A stretch of 22,839 nucleotides of DNA from a virus. Where the stretch lies: the IMG/VR virus record IMGVR_UViG_3300021959_000423, positions 1 to 22,839 of that record. One strand, written 5' to 3'. The translations under genes were made by a program, and so were the position numbers. Shown here one piece after another: positions 1 to 7,369 of the stretch; the first letter of the stretch is position 1; the number at the start of each line of letters is the position of its first letter. The notes below the pieces were generated by a model, which saw only the letters and a program-made list of their open reading frames with translations, searched no databases and was not told where the DNA came from.

Positions 1-1206
1 AGATTCGTAGTCACGGATATCGAAGCTGTCAGGGTAGCTAATCTCTACCTCATGCAAGTCATGCCCCTGCCATGTGCACCACAACTGCCATAACTGTTCT
101 TCGGCTAGCTCTAAGATGTCAGCCTTCTCAGAAAGCTTGGCGTTGAGCATCTGGAACTCTGTTTGCATTGCCACGCCTGACTGCGTTATTGCCTCTGTGC
201 CACGTACTGCACCCATGTGCGACATGCGGTTGATAGCGTCAATCTTGTCAGTGATAGAGGCACGGATAGCATCAAGGTTAGCGCCGCTTGGTTGCATCTG
301 GTACGGCTTGAGTGCGCCGTCCATGTCGTCACTGATATTGATTACAGCACCCGCACCTGCACTCGCATCGGTGTCGTAAGTCTTAACCAGCGTTGGGTGG
401 TTAGAGATACGGATAAGCTGCTCAATCTCTGACAGCTCCTGATAGATAGCCTGTTGCATGTAGGCCACGTCGCTAATATCACTGATGCCGATGCCACGTA
501 CCACTGAGCGGTTAGACGGTAAGTGCACTGCGGGAACCTTGCCGATAGGGTTGTCAATGGTCTCGACCACCTGCGCCTCGTCACCGTGGTAGCGAACAAG
601 CTGTATCGTTTCTCGAGTCCAGATACGGAAATACGTTTCGGTCGTTGTGCCGTCAATGCGGTTTACTGACTCCCGTACCTTCATGTAAGTCAGCTCATGG
701 CGACCACTAGGCATTCGCTCGTACTTCCAGTCGTAGACGTTCTCGGGCGTGATTAGCGTGACGTAAGGACGTATCTCTTGCGCTAGTTCTTCTGCCCGTG
801 TGCCTGCTGTTGACTGTGGCTTATCAAGCATGAGCCAGACGTGGCCGTAGACACTCGACCATATCTGCGCCTCACGCATAAAGCTGTTAAAGCTCTGCCC
901 GTCAAGGTTGCTGTCCTTAAGAAACGCCTCAAGGTCTGCGCTGCCTTCCATCTGCTGATAGTTGCGGGTAGGTGGTACGCGCCACAAAAACGAGCTGTAG
1001 ACGTGAACGACGTTTCGGCAATGGTTGTCTAGCGGAGTAAGTGCCAGGCGTCGGTTATATGCGTTCTTGTCTTCGTTGAGGTAGCTGGTCAGATACGAGC
1101 CATCGCGATAGTCTTGCCCGCCCATGTAACTACGCAGATAGAACTCCCATCGGTCTACGTTGTTCTCATAATCGGGGTGTTGGTACTCGATATCTTCGTA
1201 ATACAT
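1..1206 (-). CDS. Phage portal protein, 3' end beyond window
   Basis: The reading frame starts with ATG at 1206 and stays open for 402 codons to base 1, so the C-terminus lies to the left of the window. Reading it out gives an N-terminus containing HPDYENNVDRWEFYLRSY, followed by a long charged, helix-rich protein with segments such as TPENVYDWKYERMPSG and SDISDVAYMQQAIYQEL. This matches portal proteins of siphoviruses (SPP1-gp6/DUF4055-like), which form the dodecameric DNA-entry ring and dock terminase. The ATG directly follows the terminase TAA with no gap. Packaging order small terminase, large terminase, portal supports the call. I could not check the family by alignment, and the C-terminal tunnel and clip regions are partly missing. 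Confidence 0.8.
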   Translation of the reverse strand, partial: MYYEDIEYQHPDYENNVDRWEFYLRSYMGGQDYRDGSYLTSYLNEDKNAYNRRLALTPLDNHCRNVVHVYSSFLWRVPPTRNYQQMEGSADLEAFLKDSNLDGQSFNSFMREAQIWSSVYGHVWLMLDKPQSTAGTRAEELAQEIRPYVTLITPENVYDWKYERMPSGRHELTYMKVRESVNRIDGTTTETYFRIWTRETIQLVRYHGDEAQVVETIDNPIGKVPAVHLPSNRSVVRGIGISDISDVAYMQQAIYQELSEIEQLIRISNHPTLVKTYDTDASAGAGAVINISDDMDGALKPYQMQPSGANLDAIRASITDKIDAINRMSHMGAVRGTEAITQSGVAMQTEFQMLNAKLSEKADILELAEEQLWQLWCTWQGHDLHEVEISYPDSFDIRDYES

Positions 1207-2418
1207 TTACGTCCACCTCTGCGGGGATTGCGGCGCGTTCGCCTTTCTAATTGGGAATAGATACTCCACCGCATAGCCAAGTGCATCGTTCATGTGGTCA
1301 AAGCCGTCTTTCTCAGGCTGGCTTGTACCCTCTTTGTAGGTGTGGCGTTCCAATGACTCAATCACCTTCTTGCACTTAGGGTCAACGTATAAACGTCGGA
1401 CGCCATCGTTAGACAGTAGCCGACTATTTACCGCGTTTATCCTGTCCCTTACTGCCGCATGTGAGTTTCGGACGCGTACCTCGAAACCCGCGTTTTGCAA
1501 TATGGACAAGTCTGTCCTTCCACCTGCGCTTGTCTTACGTTGACGAGACGCAGGGTCAGGGTATATCACTATTGTACCATTTCCGTAGCGTTCGCGAAGC
1601 TCTGCAACCATCTCATCAGTGTTGCTACCAAACATGACGATTTCATCGAATACGTGGAGCGTGTCGCCCTTGCGCGTCATTAGCACGGCACTCATCGGGT
1701 CGAGGTTGAAGTCCATGCCTACGTGTATGACACCGATATCGTCGGTATGTCTTGCAACTGATTCTTCTCGCTTGAATCCGTAGTAGATGATTCCGCTGTA
1801 GTTGACGAAGGCTGCGCAGTATTCTTGCTGGAAAGTTCTCTCGTCCAGGTCGGCTTTAGCTGACTCAATTTCTGTCGGTGCAACATTTCCGCCTTCAATC
1901 GTGGTGTATTGATGTGAACTCCATCCGTCATCGCCGTCTAATCCTTTGCCGTATAAATCATAAAAGTGGTTCCTTCCCTTTGGCGTCCCAATGAAGACGG
2001 CAGAGCCGCCCCTGTCGCTAAGTGAGGGTCTAAGCACCTCGTACCACGCTTGTGGTCGCATATCGGCAAACTCATCAAGAACGACAAAGTCTAGCGAGCG
2101 CCCCCGTAGATTGTCAGGCTTCTCAGCGCCTTTGAGCGATATGGTTGAGCCGTTTAGTAGGCTAAGGGTCAGGGCAGTCTCGTTGGTCTTCGATATATAC
2201 GCAGGCGGTATCTGACTAATAAGCATTTCCCACGCTATTTCCTTTGCAGCCTTGTACGTTGGAGCCACATACCAAACGTGCTGGTCTTTTTGTTGTAGCG
2301 CCTTAGCTAATAGCTCTGCCGTGCTGAGGAATGTCTTGCCGAAACGCCTACCCGCTACGACTACCCGAAACCGTGTGCCGTCGTCGAATATCTCAGTCTG
2401 CGGCTTCGTCAATATCAT
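1207..2418 (-). CDS. terL: Terminase large subunit
   Basis: ATPase-nuclease motor that packages phage DNA into the procapsid and cuts concatemers. The 403-aa protein shows a Walker A at residues 22-29 (AGRRFGKT), Walker B at 112-116 (VVLDE) followed by FAD, and a coupling motif at 144-148 (GTPKG). The RNase H-like nuclease domain has acidic residues D236 (HVGMDFNLD), D288 (YPDP) and D374/D378 (DHMNDALGYA). Length is slightly below the usual 420-550 aa, but all key motifs are present. The ATG at 2418 overlaps the end of the small subunit by 26 nt, and the stop abuts the portal start. Very secure family assignment; the exact cutting mode (cos or pac) cannot be read from this. Confidence 0.95.
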   Translation of the reverse strand: MILTKPQTEIFDDGTRFRVVVAGRRFGKTFLSTAELLAKALQQKDQHVWYVAPTYKAAKEIAWEMLISQIPPAYISKTNETALTLSLLNGSTISLKGAEKPDNLRGRSLDFVVLDEFADMRPQAWYEVLRPSLSDRGGSAVFIGTPKGRNHFYDLYGKGLDGDDGWSSHQYTTIEGGNVAPTEIESAKADLDERTFQQEYCAAFVNYSGIIYYGFKREESVARHTDDIGVIHVGMDFNLDPMSAVLMTRKGDTLHVFDEIVMFGSNTDEMVAELRERYGNGTIVIYPDPASRQRKTSAGGRTDLSILQNAGFEVRVRNSHAAVRDRINAVNSRLLSNDGVRRLYVDPKCKKVIESLERHTYKEGTSQPEKDGFDHMNDALGYAVEYLFPIRKANAPQSPQRWT

Positions 2419-2755
2419 CGCGTGTCAGCTTAATAACGACGGGCGGCAAGTCTTGCGCTTCTGGCTGTGTCTCTTTCCAGCCTGCCTGTGTTTTTAGGTA
2501 AAAAATAGCCGCCGCCGTATTGCCCGACTTGGCCTGGCTGATGAGGTTTGAGCCAATGCCCGCGATGGCTTTGGCCTGTCCCTTTTTATAGTGTTCGGAA
2601 AGGCGGTCGTCACGCTTACGCATTTCGTAAAACGTCGTGCGTGATATGCCAAAGTAGTCAGCTATTTGGTCTGTGTTAAGTACAGCCGCAAGGGTTTCTA
2701 CCTCACGCAGTTGGTCATCGTCTAATACCTTAGCAGGGCGACCCGTCTTACTCAT
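2393..2755 (-). CDS. terS: Terminase small subunit
   Basis: DNA-recognition partner of the large terminase. The 120-aa protein opens with a GRPAKVLDD segment and a helix-turn-helix at about residues 28-48 (TDQIADYFGISRTTFYEMRK). It then has the typical AAAIFYLKTQAGWKE signature at about 80-94 that links the HTH to the oligomerisation part in many phage small terminases. The ATG at 2755 overlaps the methyltransferase stop by 8 nt, and its 3' end overlaps the large-subunit start, suggesting translational coupling of the packaging pair. Confidence 0.88.
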   Translation of the reverse strand: MSKTGRPAKVLDDDQLREVETLAAVLNTDQIADYFGISRTTFYEMRKRDDRLSEHYKKGQAKAIAGIGSNLISQAKSGNTAAAIFYLKTQAGWKETQPEAQDLPPVVIKLTRDDIDEAAD

Positions 2756-3935
2756 TAAAGGCTTCCCCTGTATCTGCGTGTACAGCCTTCTTGCCTGTGT
2801 AATCCTGCCAGCGTTTTATAATCACGTCGCAGTATTTAGGGTCAAGCTCCATCATATAGCAGTTACGATTAGTTTTCTCACAGGCAATCAAGGTCGAGCC
2901 ACTACCGCCAAACAAGTCTAAAATTTTATAACCGACGCGTGTGGTTTTATCTATGGCCTCTTCTGCTAACGCCACTGGTTTTTGAGTTGGATGAGCATAT
3001 TCAGACGCACTATCTTTCCCCACCTTCCACACAGAGCCAATGCGCTTTCCTGTCAGCTCGGCTCCGCGATTCCAAACTAAAGCGGTTTCGTAGTCGCTCG
3101 AAAAAGTTTTTTTTAAGTCGCCAATGCCACCTCCACCCTTGAACCAAATAATTTGATTAGTTGGATATCCTAACGAAGCAAACTGCTCAATCCACAGTGT
3201 CAGCACTTTCCAGCTCGTCCATACAAAAACCCAGCCAGTCGAGGCGGCCTCAATAACAGGCGCTATATCTAAAATTACGTCATCGTTTTTGAGCACGTCA
3301 AATTTTTGCGTTTTAGTGCGCATATTAGACTGGTAAGCAACACCATACGGCGGGTCAGTAAACACCATGTCAGCGCGAGCGCCGTCCATCAAATTATCTA
3401 CAGCGTCAATGCTTGTACTATCCCCACACATAATCCGATGATTTCCTAGCACCCAGATATCGCCCTCTACCGTTACAGGCGTCTCAGGTACGTCAGGTAC
3501 GTCATCCTCGTCTGTGAGTCCCTCTACCTGCTCAGGCTCTAGCAGTTGCGCAAGCTCATCAGAGTCAAAGCCGATTAGGTCGAGGTTGAAGTCTAGCTCC
3601 TGTAAGCGTTTTAGCTCTGCCGTCAGTGCTTCAGTATCCCAGCCAGCATTTAGTGCCAGCTTGTTATCGGCAATCACGTAGGCTTTCTTTTGCGCCTCTG
3701 TAAGCCCCTTAAGGGTAATCGTCGGCACCTCGGTAAGGTTTAAACGCTTCGCTGCCATAAGACGACCATGCCCCGCAATAATGCCTGCGACGTCGTCAAT
3801 AAGTATGGGGTTGGTGAAGCCGAACTCTTTAATGCTTGCGGCTATCTGCGCCACCTGGTCATCAGAGTGAGTTCGGGAGTTCATTGCATACGGCAACAGG
3901 TCAGCCGTTGATAAATAGTCGATTGATAGACTCAT
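2748..3935 (-). CDS. ParB-domain / DNA methyltransferase fusion
   Basis: A 395-aa two-domain protein. Residues 5-135 look like a ParB/Srx-type domain (NSRTH at 19-23, GHGR at 55-58, a helical tail KKAYVIADNKLA). Residues 155-385 form an amino-methyltransferase with the catalytic DPPY at 194-197 (TDPPYGVAY) before the AdoMet-binding DLFGGSGST at 340-348. That is the beta-class order, so the product should be N6-methyladenine or N4-methylcytosine. No restriction endonuclease is adjacent, so it is an orphan enzyme, probably protecting phage DNA or marking it near packaging. The start lies 3 nt after the upstream stop. The target sequence cannot be predicted from the sequence. Confidence 0.9.
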   Translation of the reverse strand: MSLSIDYLSTADLLPYAMNSRTHSDDQVAQIAASIKEFGFTNPILIDDVAGIIAGHGRLMAAKRLNLTEVPTITLKGLTEAQKKAYVIADNKLALNAGWDTEALTAELKRLQELDFNLDLIGFDSDELAQLLEPEQVEGLTDEDDVPDVPETPVTVEGDIWVLGNHRIMCGDSTSIDAVDNLMDGARADMVFTDPPYGVAYQSNMRTKTQKFDVLKNDDVILDIAPVIEAASTGWVFVWTSWKVLTLWIEQFASLGYPTNQIIWFKGGGGIGDLKKTFSSDYETALVWNRGAELTGKRIGSVWKVGKDSASEYAHPTQKPVALAEEAIDKTTRVGYKILDLFGGSGSTLIACEKTNRNCYMMELDPKYCDVIIKRWQDYTGKKAVHADTGEAFNE

Positions 3936-3938
3936 ATT

Positions 3939-4139
3939 TTATAAAGGTGACGGTAAGCCTTCGGCCCAATAGAGGCCATGTGTTTGCCCGTCTCTTACTT
4001 CTCCGCGTTTGATGTCTTGGTCTGACATGGGGTATGTCTCCACTGCCCCGTCGTCAAATGCGACGAGGTAAGTGCCTTCATTCCTTGGCATACTGCCCTG
4101 TACTACGGGCCGCCAGTCTATAGTTACCGTTTGCAACAT
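3939..4139 (-). CDS. DUF551-like small protein
   Basis: A 66-aa protein whose core (WRPV...EGTYLVAFDDGAVETY) resembles the short DUF551 domain found in many phages, where the tryptophan start and the VAFDDG strand are typical. The function of that family is unknown. It is the first gene behind the extended -10 promoter at 4159-4167, with a GGGGGA ribosome site about 8 nt before the ATG. It leads the packaging operon. Confidence 0.6.
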   Translation of the reverse strand: MLQTVTIDWRPVVQGSMPRNEGTYLVAFDDGAVETYPMSDQDIKRGEVRDGQTHGLYWAEGLPSPL

Positions 4140-4153
4140 ATAGTGTTCCCCCG

Positions 4154-4210
4154 CGCATATTATACCAATATATGCGATTAGCGTGCGGACAATAAATAAC
4201 GCCTATTTAT
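4154..4210 (-). promoter_or_regulatory. Extended -10 promoter and dyads for packaging operon
   Basis: On the minus strand TGGTATAAT gives a perfect -10 (plus-strand 4159-4164) with an extended TG at 4166-4167. No good -35 is seen, as is usual for extended -10 promoters. A perfect inverted repeat, CGCATAT (4154-4160) with ATATGCG (4170-4176), brackets the -10 and looks like a repressor or activator site. A second AT-rich dyad, ATAAATA (4192-4198) with TATTTAT (4204-4210), lies upstream. Expected start of RNA is near 4152, about 13 nt before the 66-aa gene. The region sits just after a terminator, so a new transcription unit here is reasonable. Confidence 0.65.
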
Positions 4211-4217
4211 TTGGGGC

Positions 4218-4242
4218 AAAAAAAAGCCCGCTAGGTGCGGGC
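4218..4242 (-). terminator. Intrinsic terminator of small-gene operon
   Basis: Read on the minus strand: GCCCGC, loop ACCTA, GCGGGC, then eight T residues (plus-strand A run 4218-4225). A perfect 6-bp GC stem with a U tract, 9 bases after the stop of the gene ending at 4252. It separates the regulator genes from the packaging operon. Confidence 0.9.
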
Positions 4243-4251
4243 AATGCGTCT

Positions 4252-4473
4252 CTACGCTGGAAATTTGTACCTGACTATTTCTAGTGGTGGCTCGTCGTTG
4301 TCCTTGAGTGGCACTATGCTGTAGTCGAATAGTATAGCCATGTCCTCCCTGTGTCGGTTAGCCATTGCGTGTGCTGCTTTGACTGCAATGATGGTGTCCT
4401 CAATCTCGTCGCTGTCCATCTGTGCAAGCCGTTTCGTAAATCCCTCTAAAGTCAGGATGGCCGTCCCTACCAT
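4252..4473 (-). CDS. Small protein of unknown function
   Basis: A 73-aa, mostly helical acidic protein (core MDSDEIEDTIIAVKAAHAM). Not recognised. The ATG at 4473 gives a 74-nt overlap with the membrane peptide gene before it. An internal ATG at 4419 would reduce this to 20 nt and start at MDSDEIED, so the N-terminus is uncertain. It is the last gene before the terminator at 4218-4242. Confidence 0.6.
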   Translation of the reverse strand: MVGTAILTLEGFTKRLAQMDSDEIEDTIIAVKAAHAMANRHREDMAILFDYSIVPLKDNDEPPLEIVRYKFPA

Positions 4474-4627
4474 TTGTTTGCCCCCATAAGTCTACAAATT
4501 CGCAGTAAATGTCCTGTTGCGCTACCGCATCGTCGTAATCACTGCGCCCTACTATCCCCAGAATGAACACCAATAAAATCATGCCCACTAGAATTACTGC
4601 ATAAGCGTCCGTTGATAATTCCTTCAT
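4400..4627 (-). CDS. Small single-pass membrane protein
   Basis: A 75-aa protein with a clear transmembrane segment at about residues 8-27 (YAVILVGMILLVFILGIVG). A soluble part follows with YCEFVDLWGQTNGRDGHPDFRGIYETAC, a pattern (YC, W, GxxDxxGIYxxAC) that recurs in small phage membrane proteins of unknown role. The ATG at 4627 has a GAGG ribosome site about 9 nt upstream. It overlaps the sigma-like gene by 89 nt and the next gene by up to 74 nt. Possible roles include exclusion or membrane anchoring, but nothing in the sequence decides this. Confidence 0.65.
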   Translation of the reverse strand: MKELSTDAYAVILVGMILLVFILGIVGRSDYDDAVAQQDIYCEFVDLWGQTNGRDGHPDFRGIYETACTDGQRRD

Positions 4628-4760
4628 ACAAACCCCTCACTTTTGGATTATTGCGTAGCTTCTCTAGTGCTACGGTTTCTATTTGCTTTACCCTTTGACG
4701 TGATATGCCCATGACTGCGGCAACCTCTGTCAGTGTCATTTGCTCTGAATGCTTGCTCAT
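4539..4760 (-). CDS. Sigma-70 region-4-like HTH regulator
   Basis: A 73-aa protein. Residues 8-43 (MTLTEVAAVMGISRQRVKQI, then ETVALEKLR) match the -35-binding helix-turn-helix of sigma-70 region 4. Regions 2 and 3 are absent, so it cannot be a complete sigma factor. It may bias host RNA polymerase or act as a DNA-binding regulator of phage promoters. The last 30 residues overlap the membrane-protein gene in another frame and look unconstrained. Small region-4-only proteins are known in many phages. Confidence 0.75.
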   Translation of the reverse strand: MSKHSEQMTLTEVAAVMGISRQRVKQIETVALEKLRNNPKVRGLYEGIINGRLCSNSSGHDFIGVHSGDSRAQ

Positions 4761-4780
4761 TTGCCCCCCAGCTAAGGCCG

Positions 4781-5092
4781 TTAGAATCGGCCATAAGTTG
4801 CAAGCGAATCACGTTGCATTTCAAGTCGGTGCCACTCGTCATGTAGCTCGTCGCGCAATTCTGCAATGTATGCCCGTTTCGCTATGTCTGCCTTAGACAC
4901 TACATTGTTAAGAAACTCGCGCAATTCTGCCTTGGCTTGCTTGGCATTGGTTATAGACTTATCGCAGGCCCAAACTTCTTGGCCCCAATACTCGTTAACG
5001 TAGCCGTCTTTTAGGCCAACTTCCCAGCACTCGCTGTTTGACTCAGCAAACGCAACAACCGCTTGGTGCTTTCTTGATATCCAGTTTTTCAT
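4781..5092 (-). CDS. Hypothetical protein, 103 aa
   Basis: Not recognised. The N-terminal half (residues 1-48) looks like beta-rich sequence with several tryptophans (CWEVGLKDGYVNEYWGQEVW); the C-terminal half is a charged helix. The ATG has GAGGA about 9 nt upstream and lies 29 nt downstream of a predicted start of transcription (promoter 5128-5156). Probably real from codon pattern, ribosome site and position. Confidence 0.6.
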   Translation of the reverse strand: MKNWISRKHQAVVAFAESNSECWEVGLKDGYVNEYWGQEVWACDKSITNAKQAKAELREFLNNVVSKADIAKRAYIAELRDELHDEWHRLEMQRDSLATYGRF

Positions 5093-5225
5093 AGCATTGA
5101 TTCCTCATATCAGTGACTATGGGTACTAATCTACAAGCTACTTTTATCCCTTGCAAGCACTTTTTTATCTTGTTGGGCAAATAATGAGGGGGACAGGGTG
5201 CAATGCGACAATCGTGACAGTTCAC
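5043..5225 (-). CDS. Possible small cysteine-rich protein (doubtful)
   Basis: An open frame of 60 codons starting with GTG immediately after the TGA of the preceding gene. The product begins MNCHDCRIAPCPPHYLP and carries several more cysteines, as in a tiny zinc-binding protein. Against it: no convincing ribosome site, a 50-nt overlap with the next gene, and a good promoter lying inside it. If it is not coding, 5093-5225 is simply leader for the 103-aa gene. Confidence 0.25.
   Translation of the reverse strand: MNCHDCRIAPCPPHYLPNKIKKCLQGIKVACRLVPIVTDMRNQCYEKLDIKKAPSGCCVC
5128..5156 (-). promoter_or_regulatory. Sigma-70-type promoter candidate
   Basis: On the minus strand TTGCAA (5156-5151), a 17-nt spacer, then TAGATT (5133-5128). 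The -35 matches 5 of 6 and the -10 matches 4 of 6 consensus bases. It would start RNA near 5121 for the 103-aa gene and the sigma-like, membrane and 73-aa genes behind it. Confidence 0.45.
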
Positions 5226-5414
5226 TCACCCGTAGTGTCGGGCAATCTCTGCGACGAATTGGTCTTCGTTAGGATGGCGGGAGAGGCGCTTTAAATATTC
5301 CTCTTCACCTATACCCTTGTCTCTACCCAGTCGATTGAGTAGCTCTGCGGTTTTGTCAGTCACGACGATGTGATGCCGCTCTGCAAAATACTGCCGTTGG
5401 CTTTGTACACACAT
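5226..5414 (-). CDS. Hypothetical protein, 62 aa
   Basis: A small basic protein, largely helical, with no motif I recognise (central part TAELLNRLGRDKGIGEEEYL). The ATG at 5414 has a GAGGAG site 7 nt upstream and follows an extended -10 promoter at 5440-5448, so it leads a short operon. Real gene likely; function unknown. Confidence 0.6.
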   Translation of the reverse strand: MCVQSQRQYFAERHHIVVTDKTAELLNRLGRDKGIGEEEYLKRLSRHPNEDQFVAEIARHYG

Positions 5415-5439
5415 GACAACACTCCTCTGTTGCCCTGTA

Positions 5440-5448
5440 ATTATAGCA
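5440..5448 (-). promoter_or_regulatory. Extended -10 promoter candidate
   Basis: TGCTATAAT on the minus strand gives a perfect TATAAT with the extended TG one base upstream. It lies in the 43-base gap between the NinG/HNH gene and the 62-aa gene, about 26 nt before its ATG. No clear -35 box. It is the same promoter form as at 4159-4167. Confidence 0.5.
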
Positions 5449-5457
5449 TAGAGGCAA

Positions 5458-5841
5458 TCAGTTATACGAAACTATCACGTACTCGGGGTTCTGCTCTTTC
5501 TTGCGCACTTCTTCGCGGTAGTGCTTGGCGATTTCGTTGCGCACAGTCTGAGTCATTTTGAGCTTGCCACGCATTTTTTCGGTCAACAATTCAAGATGCC
5601 CTGCGCCTAGCTCAGTTTCTAGCCAGCCTGAAAAAGCCAAGGGGTTTTCAGTAAAGTATCTATGATGGTGGTGACATAGGGTAACTGCATTATCCATAGA
5701 GCATCTGCCGATTTTGCTCCTACGCCCGTAGATGTGTGCGCATTCTAGCGACTGGTCAGTACCGCAGTAGAGGCAACAGCCATCGCGCAGTCGTACTGCC
5801 TTGCTAAATGCTATGTCTGCGTTTGTTCTTTTGACTGACAT
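5458..5841 (-). CDS. NinG-like / HNH-type recombination nuclease
   Basis: From the ATG at 5841 the product is 127 aa: MSVKRTNADIAFSKAVRLRD, then a zinc-binding HNH-like array C23xxC26, C34-A-H36 and C56-HHHH. The fold pattern of a CxxC knuckle, (C/G)AH, a charged loop and then an L-C-x2-4-H segment is that of NinG/Rap proteins of lambdoid phages and related HNH proteins. In lambda this protein helps resolve recombination intermediates. The frame extends upstream to 5928, but those residues overlap the neighbouring zinc-ribbon gene and look unlike protein, so the internal ATG is preferred. It sits with a NinB-like protein and a phosphoesterase, which supports a recombination role. Confidence 0.7.
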   Translation of the reverse strand: MSVKRTNADIAFSKAVRLRDGCCLYCGTDQSLECAHIYGRRSKIGRCSMDNAVTLCHHHHRYFTENPLAFSGWLETELGAGHLELLTEKMRGKLKMTQTVRNEIAKHYREEVRKKEQNPEYVIVSYN

Positions 5842-5980
5842 AATAGGTCTCTTTAGTAAATTGACGCTCGCGCAGTATGGCCTTTTCCCAGTTGCCACAC
5901 TCGCAAAACCAGCCTCGTAGCTTGCCATTGTCGCCAGTAAATTGCGGCTGCATACCCTTACCGCAGTCAGTGCATTTCAC
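5804..5980 (-). CDS. Small zinc-ribbon protein
   Basis: Starting from GTG at 5980, the 58-aa product begins MKCTDCGKGMQPQF and contains a second pair, WFCECGNWEK. This gives a CxxC...CxC zinc ribbon followed by a basic helix. Upstream codons in the same frame overlap the previous gene and are probably not translated; the ribosome site for the GTG is weak, so the start is tentative. It overlaps its neighbours on both sides. Likely a nucleic-acid- or protein-binding accessory of the recombination operon. Confidence 0.55.
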   Translation of the reverse strand: MKCTDCGKGMQPQFTGDNGKLRGWFCECGNWEKAILRERQFTKETYYVSQKNKRRHSI

Positions 5981-6212
5981 GGTCGAGTCGCCAGTCGTCA
6001 ACAGTTGTGAGAAGCGCCGTAAGCCATGACGTTGTAAAAGAGTCAATATCGACATCTATTGTAATTCCTTCGGGGCAAGCGACCTCAATATAAACGTCGG
6101 TCATGTCATTGTTACGCATGTTAGTCGTAGCCGCTGTTATCGCATCGACTCTGCAAACCACTTGCCCGCCGTCAGGTAGTGGCATTGAGAGGATAGGCAT
6201 TTTTTCAATCAC
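5967..6212 (-). CDS. Hypothetical protein, 81 aa
   Basis: Not recognised. A small acidic, beta-rich protein (DGGQVVCRVDAITAATTN, then a strand with EGITIDVDID). Its ATG overlaps the phosphoesterase stop (ATGA arrangement), so it is probably translated by coupling. Function unknown. Confidence 0.6.
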   Translation of the reverse strand: MIEKMPILSMPLPDGGQVVCRVDAITAATTNMRNNDMTDVYIEVACPEGITIDVDIDSFTTSWLTALLTTVDDWRLDREMH

Positions 6213-7366
6213 AGGCGCGGCCTTACGGTAGTGCGGTGTACTTCGCCCTCTAGCTTATCGTATGTAATCACCTTTGCGCCACGCTGTGACATCCAGCCGC
6301 CACGAGCCTCGTATGACGACCTGCCAGTGAGAGACGGGTGCATTTCGGCAATAGCGCCGCCGTCCTCTATCACTCGCTCGTGATGGTAATGACCCATGTG
6401 AATATAAACACCTGATGACGCCTTGCCCCACATTTCTCGGAATCGTGGCTCGCTTGCGAATAGCTTGTGTAGGTTGGCCAGCTTCATCTTGTGACCGTGA
6501 TGGAAGCCCAGCATACAGTTGCCGTGCAGGTAGGCATAATACGGAAATGGGTTGTCGATGACCTCTACGCGGCTATTCTCAAACAAGTGCTTAATGTACT
6601 TGCGAAGCCAGACGCTAGAGCTAATGTCGTGATTACCCTCCGCAACCACCACTACAACGCGCTCAAATCGCTTTAGCATCATTTTGACAGCTTCCCTGAC
6701 TATCGACATGGCTACGTCTACAATCTTCGTATATCGCGTGTCAGCGTCTAGTACATGAAAATTTCCACTCGTGACTGGTTGCAGGTTTATCCCGTCAAAA
6801 TGAATGAAGTCCCCTAAGATGTTGAGCATCCCAGTTTTTGAGTTTGGACAAGCCGCCAGCATGTCGTGCATAGCGTTAAGGAAGATGTCTGCGGCTATCT
6901 TCGTGTCAAAGTTGTCGCCTGTCTCTGCTTCCCAACATGCCGAGCCAACGTGAAAGTCCGTAATGGTCAGAAGTGAAAGCAGGCTGTCGTCCGATTTCTT
7001 TGGCGGCTTGGTAGGCTTAAATGGCTTTACGAGTTCTAGGCTGTTTTCCATGCGCTCAACTAACAGCTCTAGTTGCCGCTCCTTATCGCTTTGGCTCTTC
7101 ACCCACTGGCCTACAGGCTTGCCCTCGTCGTTGTAGTACGTCGAGACACCCCTGACTGTAAAGCCGTCAGGTACTGGATGCGTGTAGTCATGCTCGGGGC
7201 TATATCCTTGTTTTGCGGCTACTGCCCTAACCGCTTCAAGGTGCCCTCTTACAGTGCCACGACCTAAACCCAGCTCTTTAGCTATATCTCGCTGGCTCTT
7301 GCCTTCTTCTACTCGGCTAATGACTTCTCTTTGCCTTTCGGTCTTGCAAAACTGCACAAGGCTCAT
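6209..7366 (-). CDS. HTH-calcineurin-like phosphoesterase
   Basis: A 385-aa fusion. Residues 9-45 form a sigma/LuxR-like helix-turn-helix (GKSQRDIAKELGLGRGTVRG). From about residue 130 a metallophosphoesterase domain shows the full set of metal-binding motifs: D137-x-H139 (TDFHVG), G185-D186, G244-NHD, H289-HGH and G325-HYHH. Enzymes of this class hydrolyse phosphodiesters using two metals; phage relatives are often DNA exonucleases of SbcD/Mre11 type, but the substrate here is not shown by sequence. The HTH suggests it is brought to DNA. Between the NinB-like and NinG-like genes, it probably serves recombination or DNA processing. Confidence 0.85.
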   Translation of the reverse strand: MSLVQFCKTERQREVISRVEEGKSQRDIAKELGLGRGTVRGHLEAVRAVAAKQGYSPEHDYTHPVPDGFTVRGVSTYYNDEGKPVGQWVKSQSDKERQLELLVERMENSLELVKPFKPTKPPKKSDDSLLSLLTITDFHVGSACWEAETGDNFDTKIAADIFLNAMHDMLAACPNSKTGMLNILGDFIHFDGINLQPVTSGNFHVLDADTRYTKIVDVAMSIVREAVKMMLKRFERVVVVVAEGNHDISSSVWLRKYIKHLFENSRVEVIDNPFPYYAYLHGNCMLGFHHGHKMKLANLHKLFASEPRFREMWGKASSGVYIHMGHYHHERVIEDGGAIAEMHPSLTGRSSYEARGGWMSQRGAKVITYDKLEGEVHRTTVRPRL

Positions 7367-7369
7367 GCC

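Noticed and set aside
342-656. Minus-strand 104-codon open frame at the left end
   Set aside because: Lies within the portal gene in another frame; the portal frame is continuous over the same bases.
5842-5928. N-terminal extension of the NinG/HNH protein
   Set aside because: Overlaps the zinc-ribbon gene; the family-like sequence begins at the ATG at 5841.
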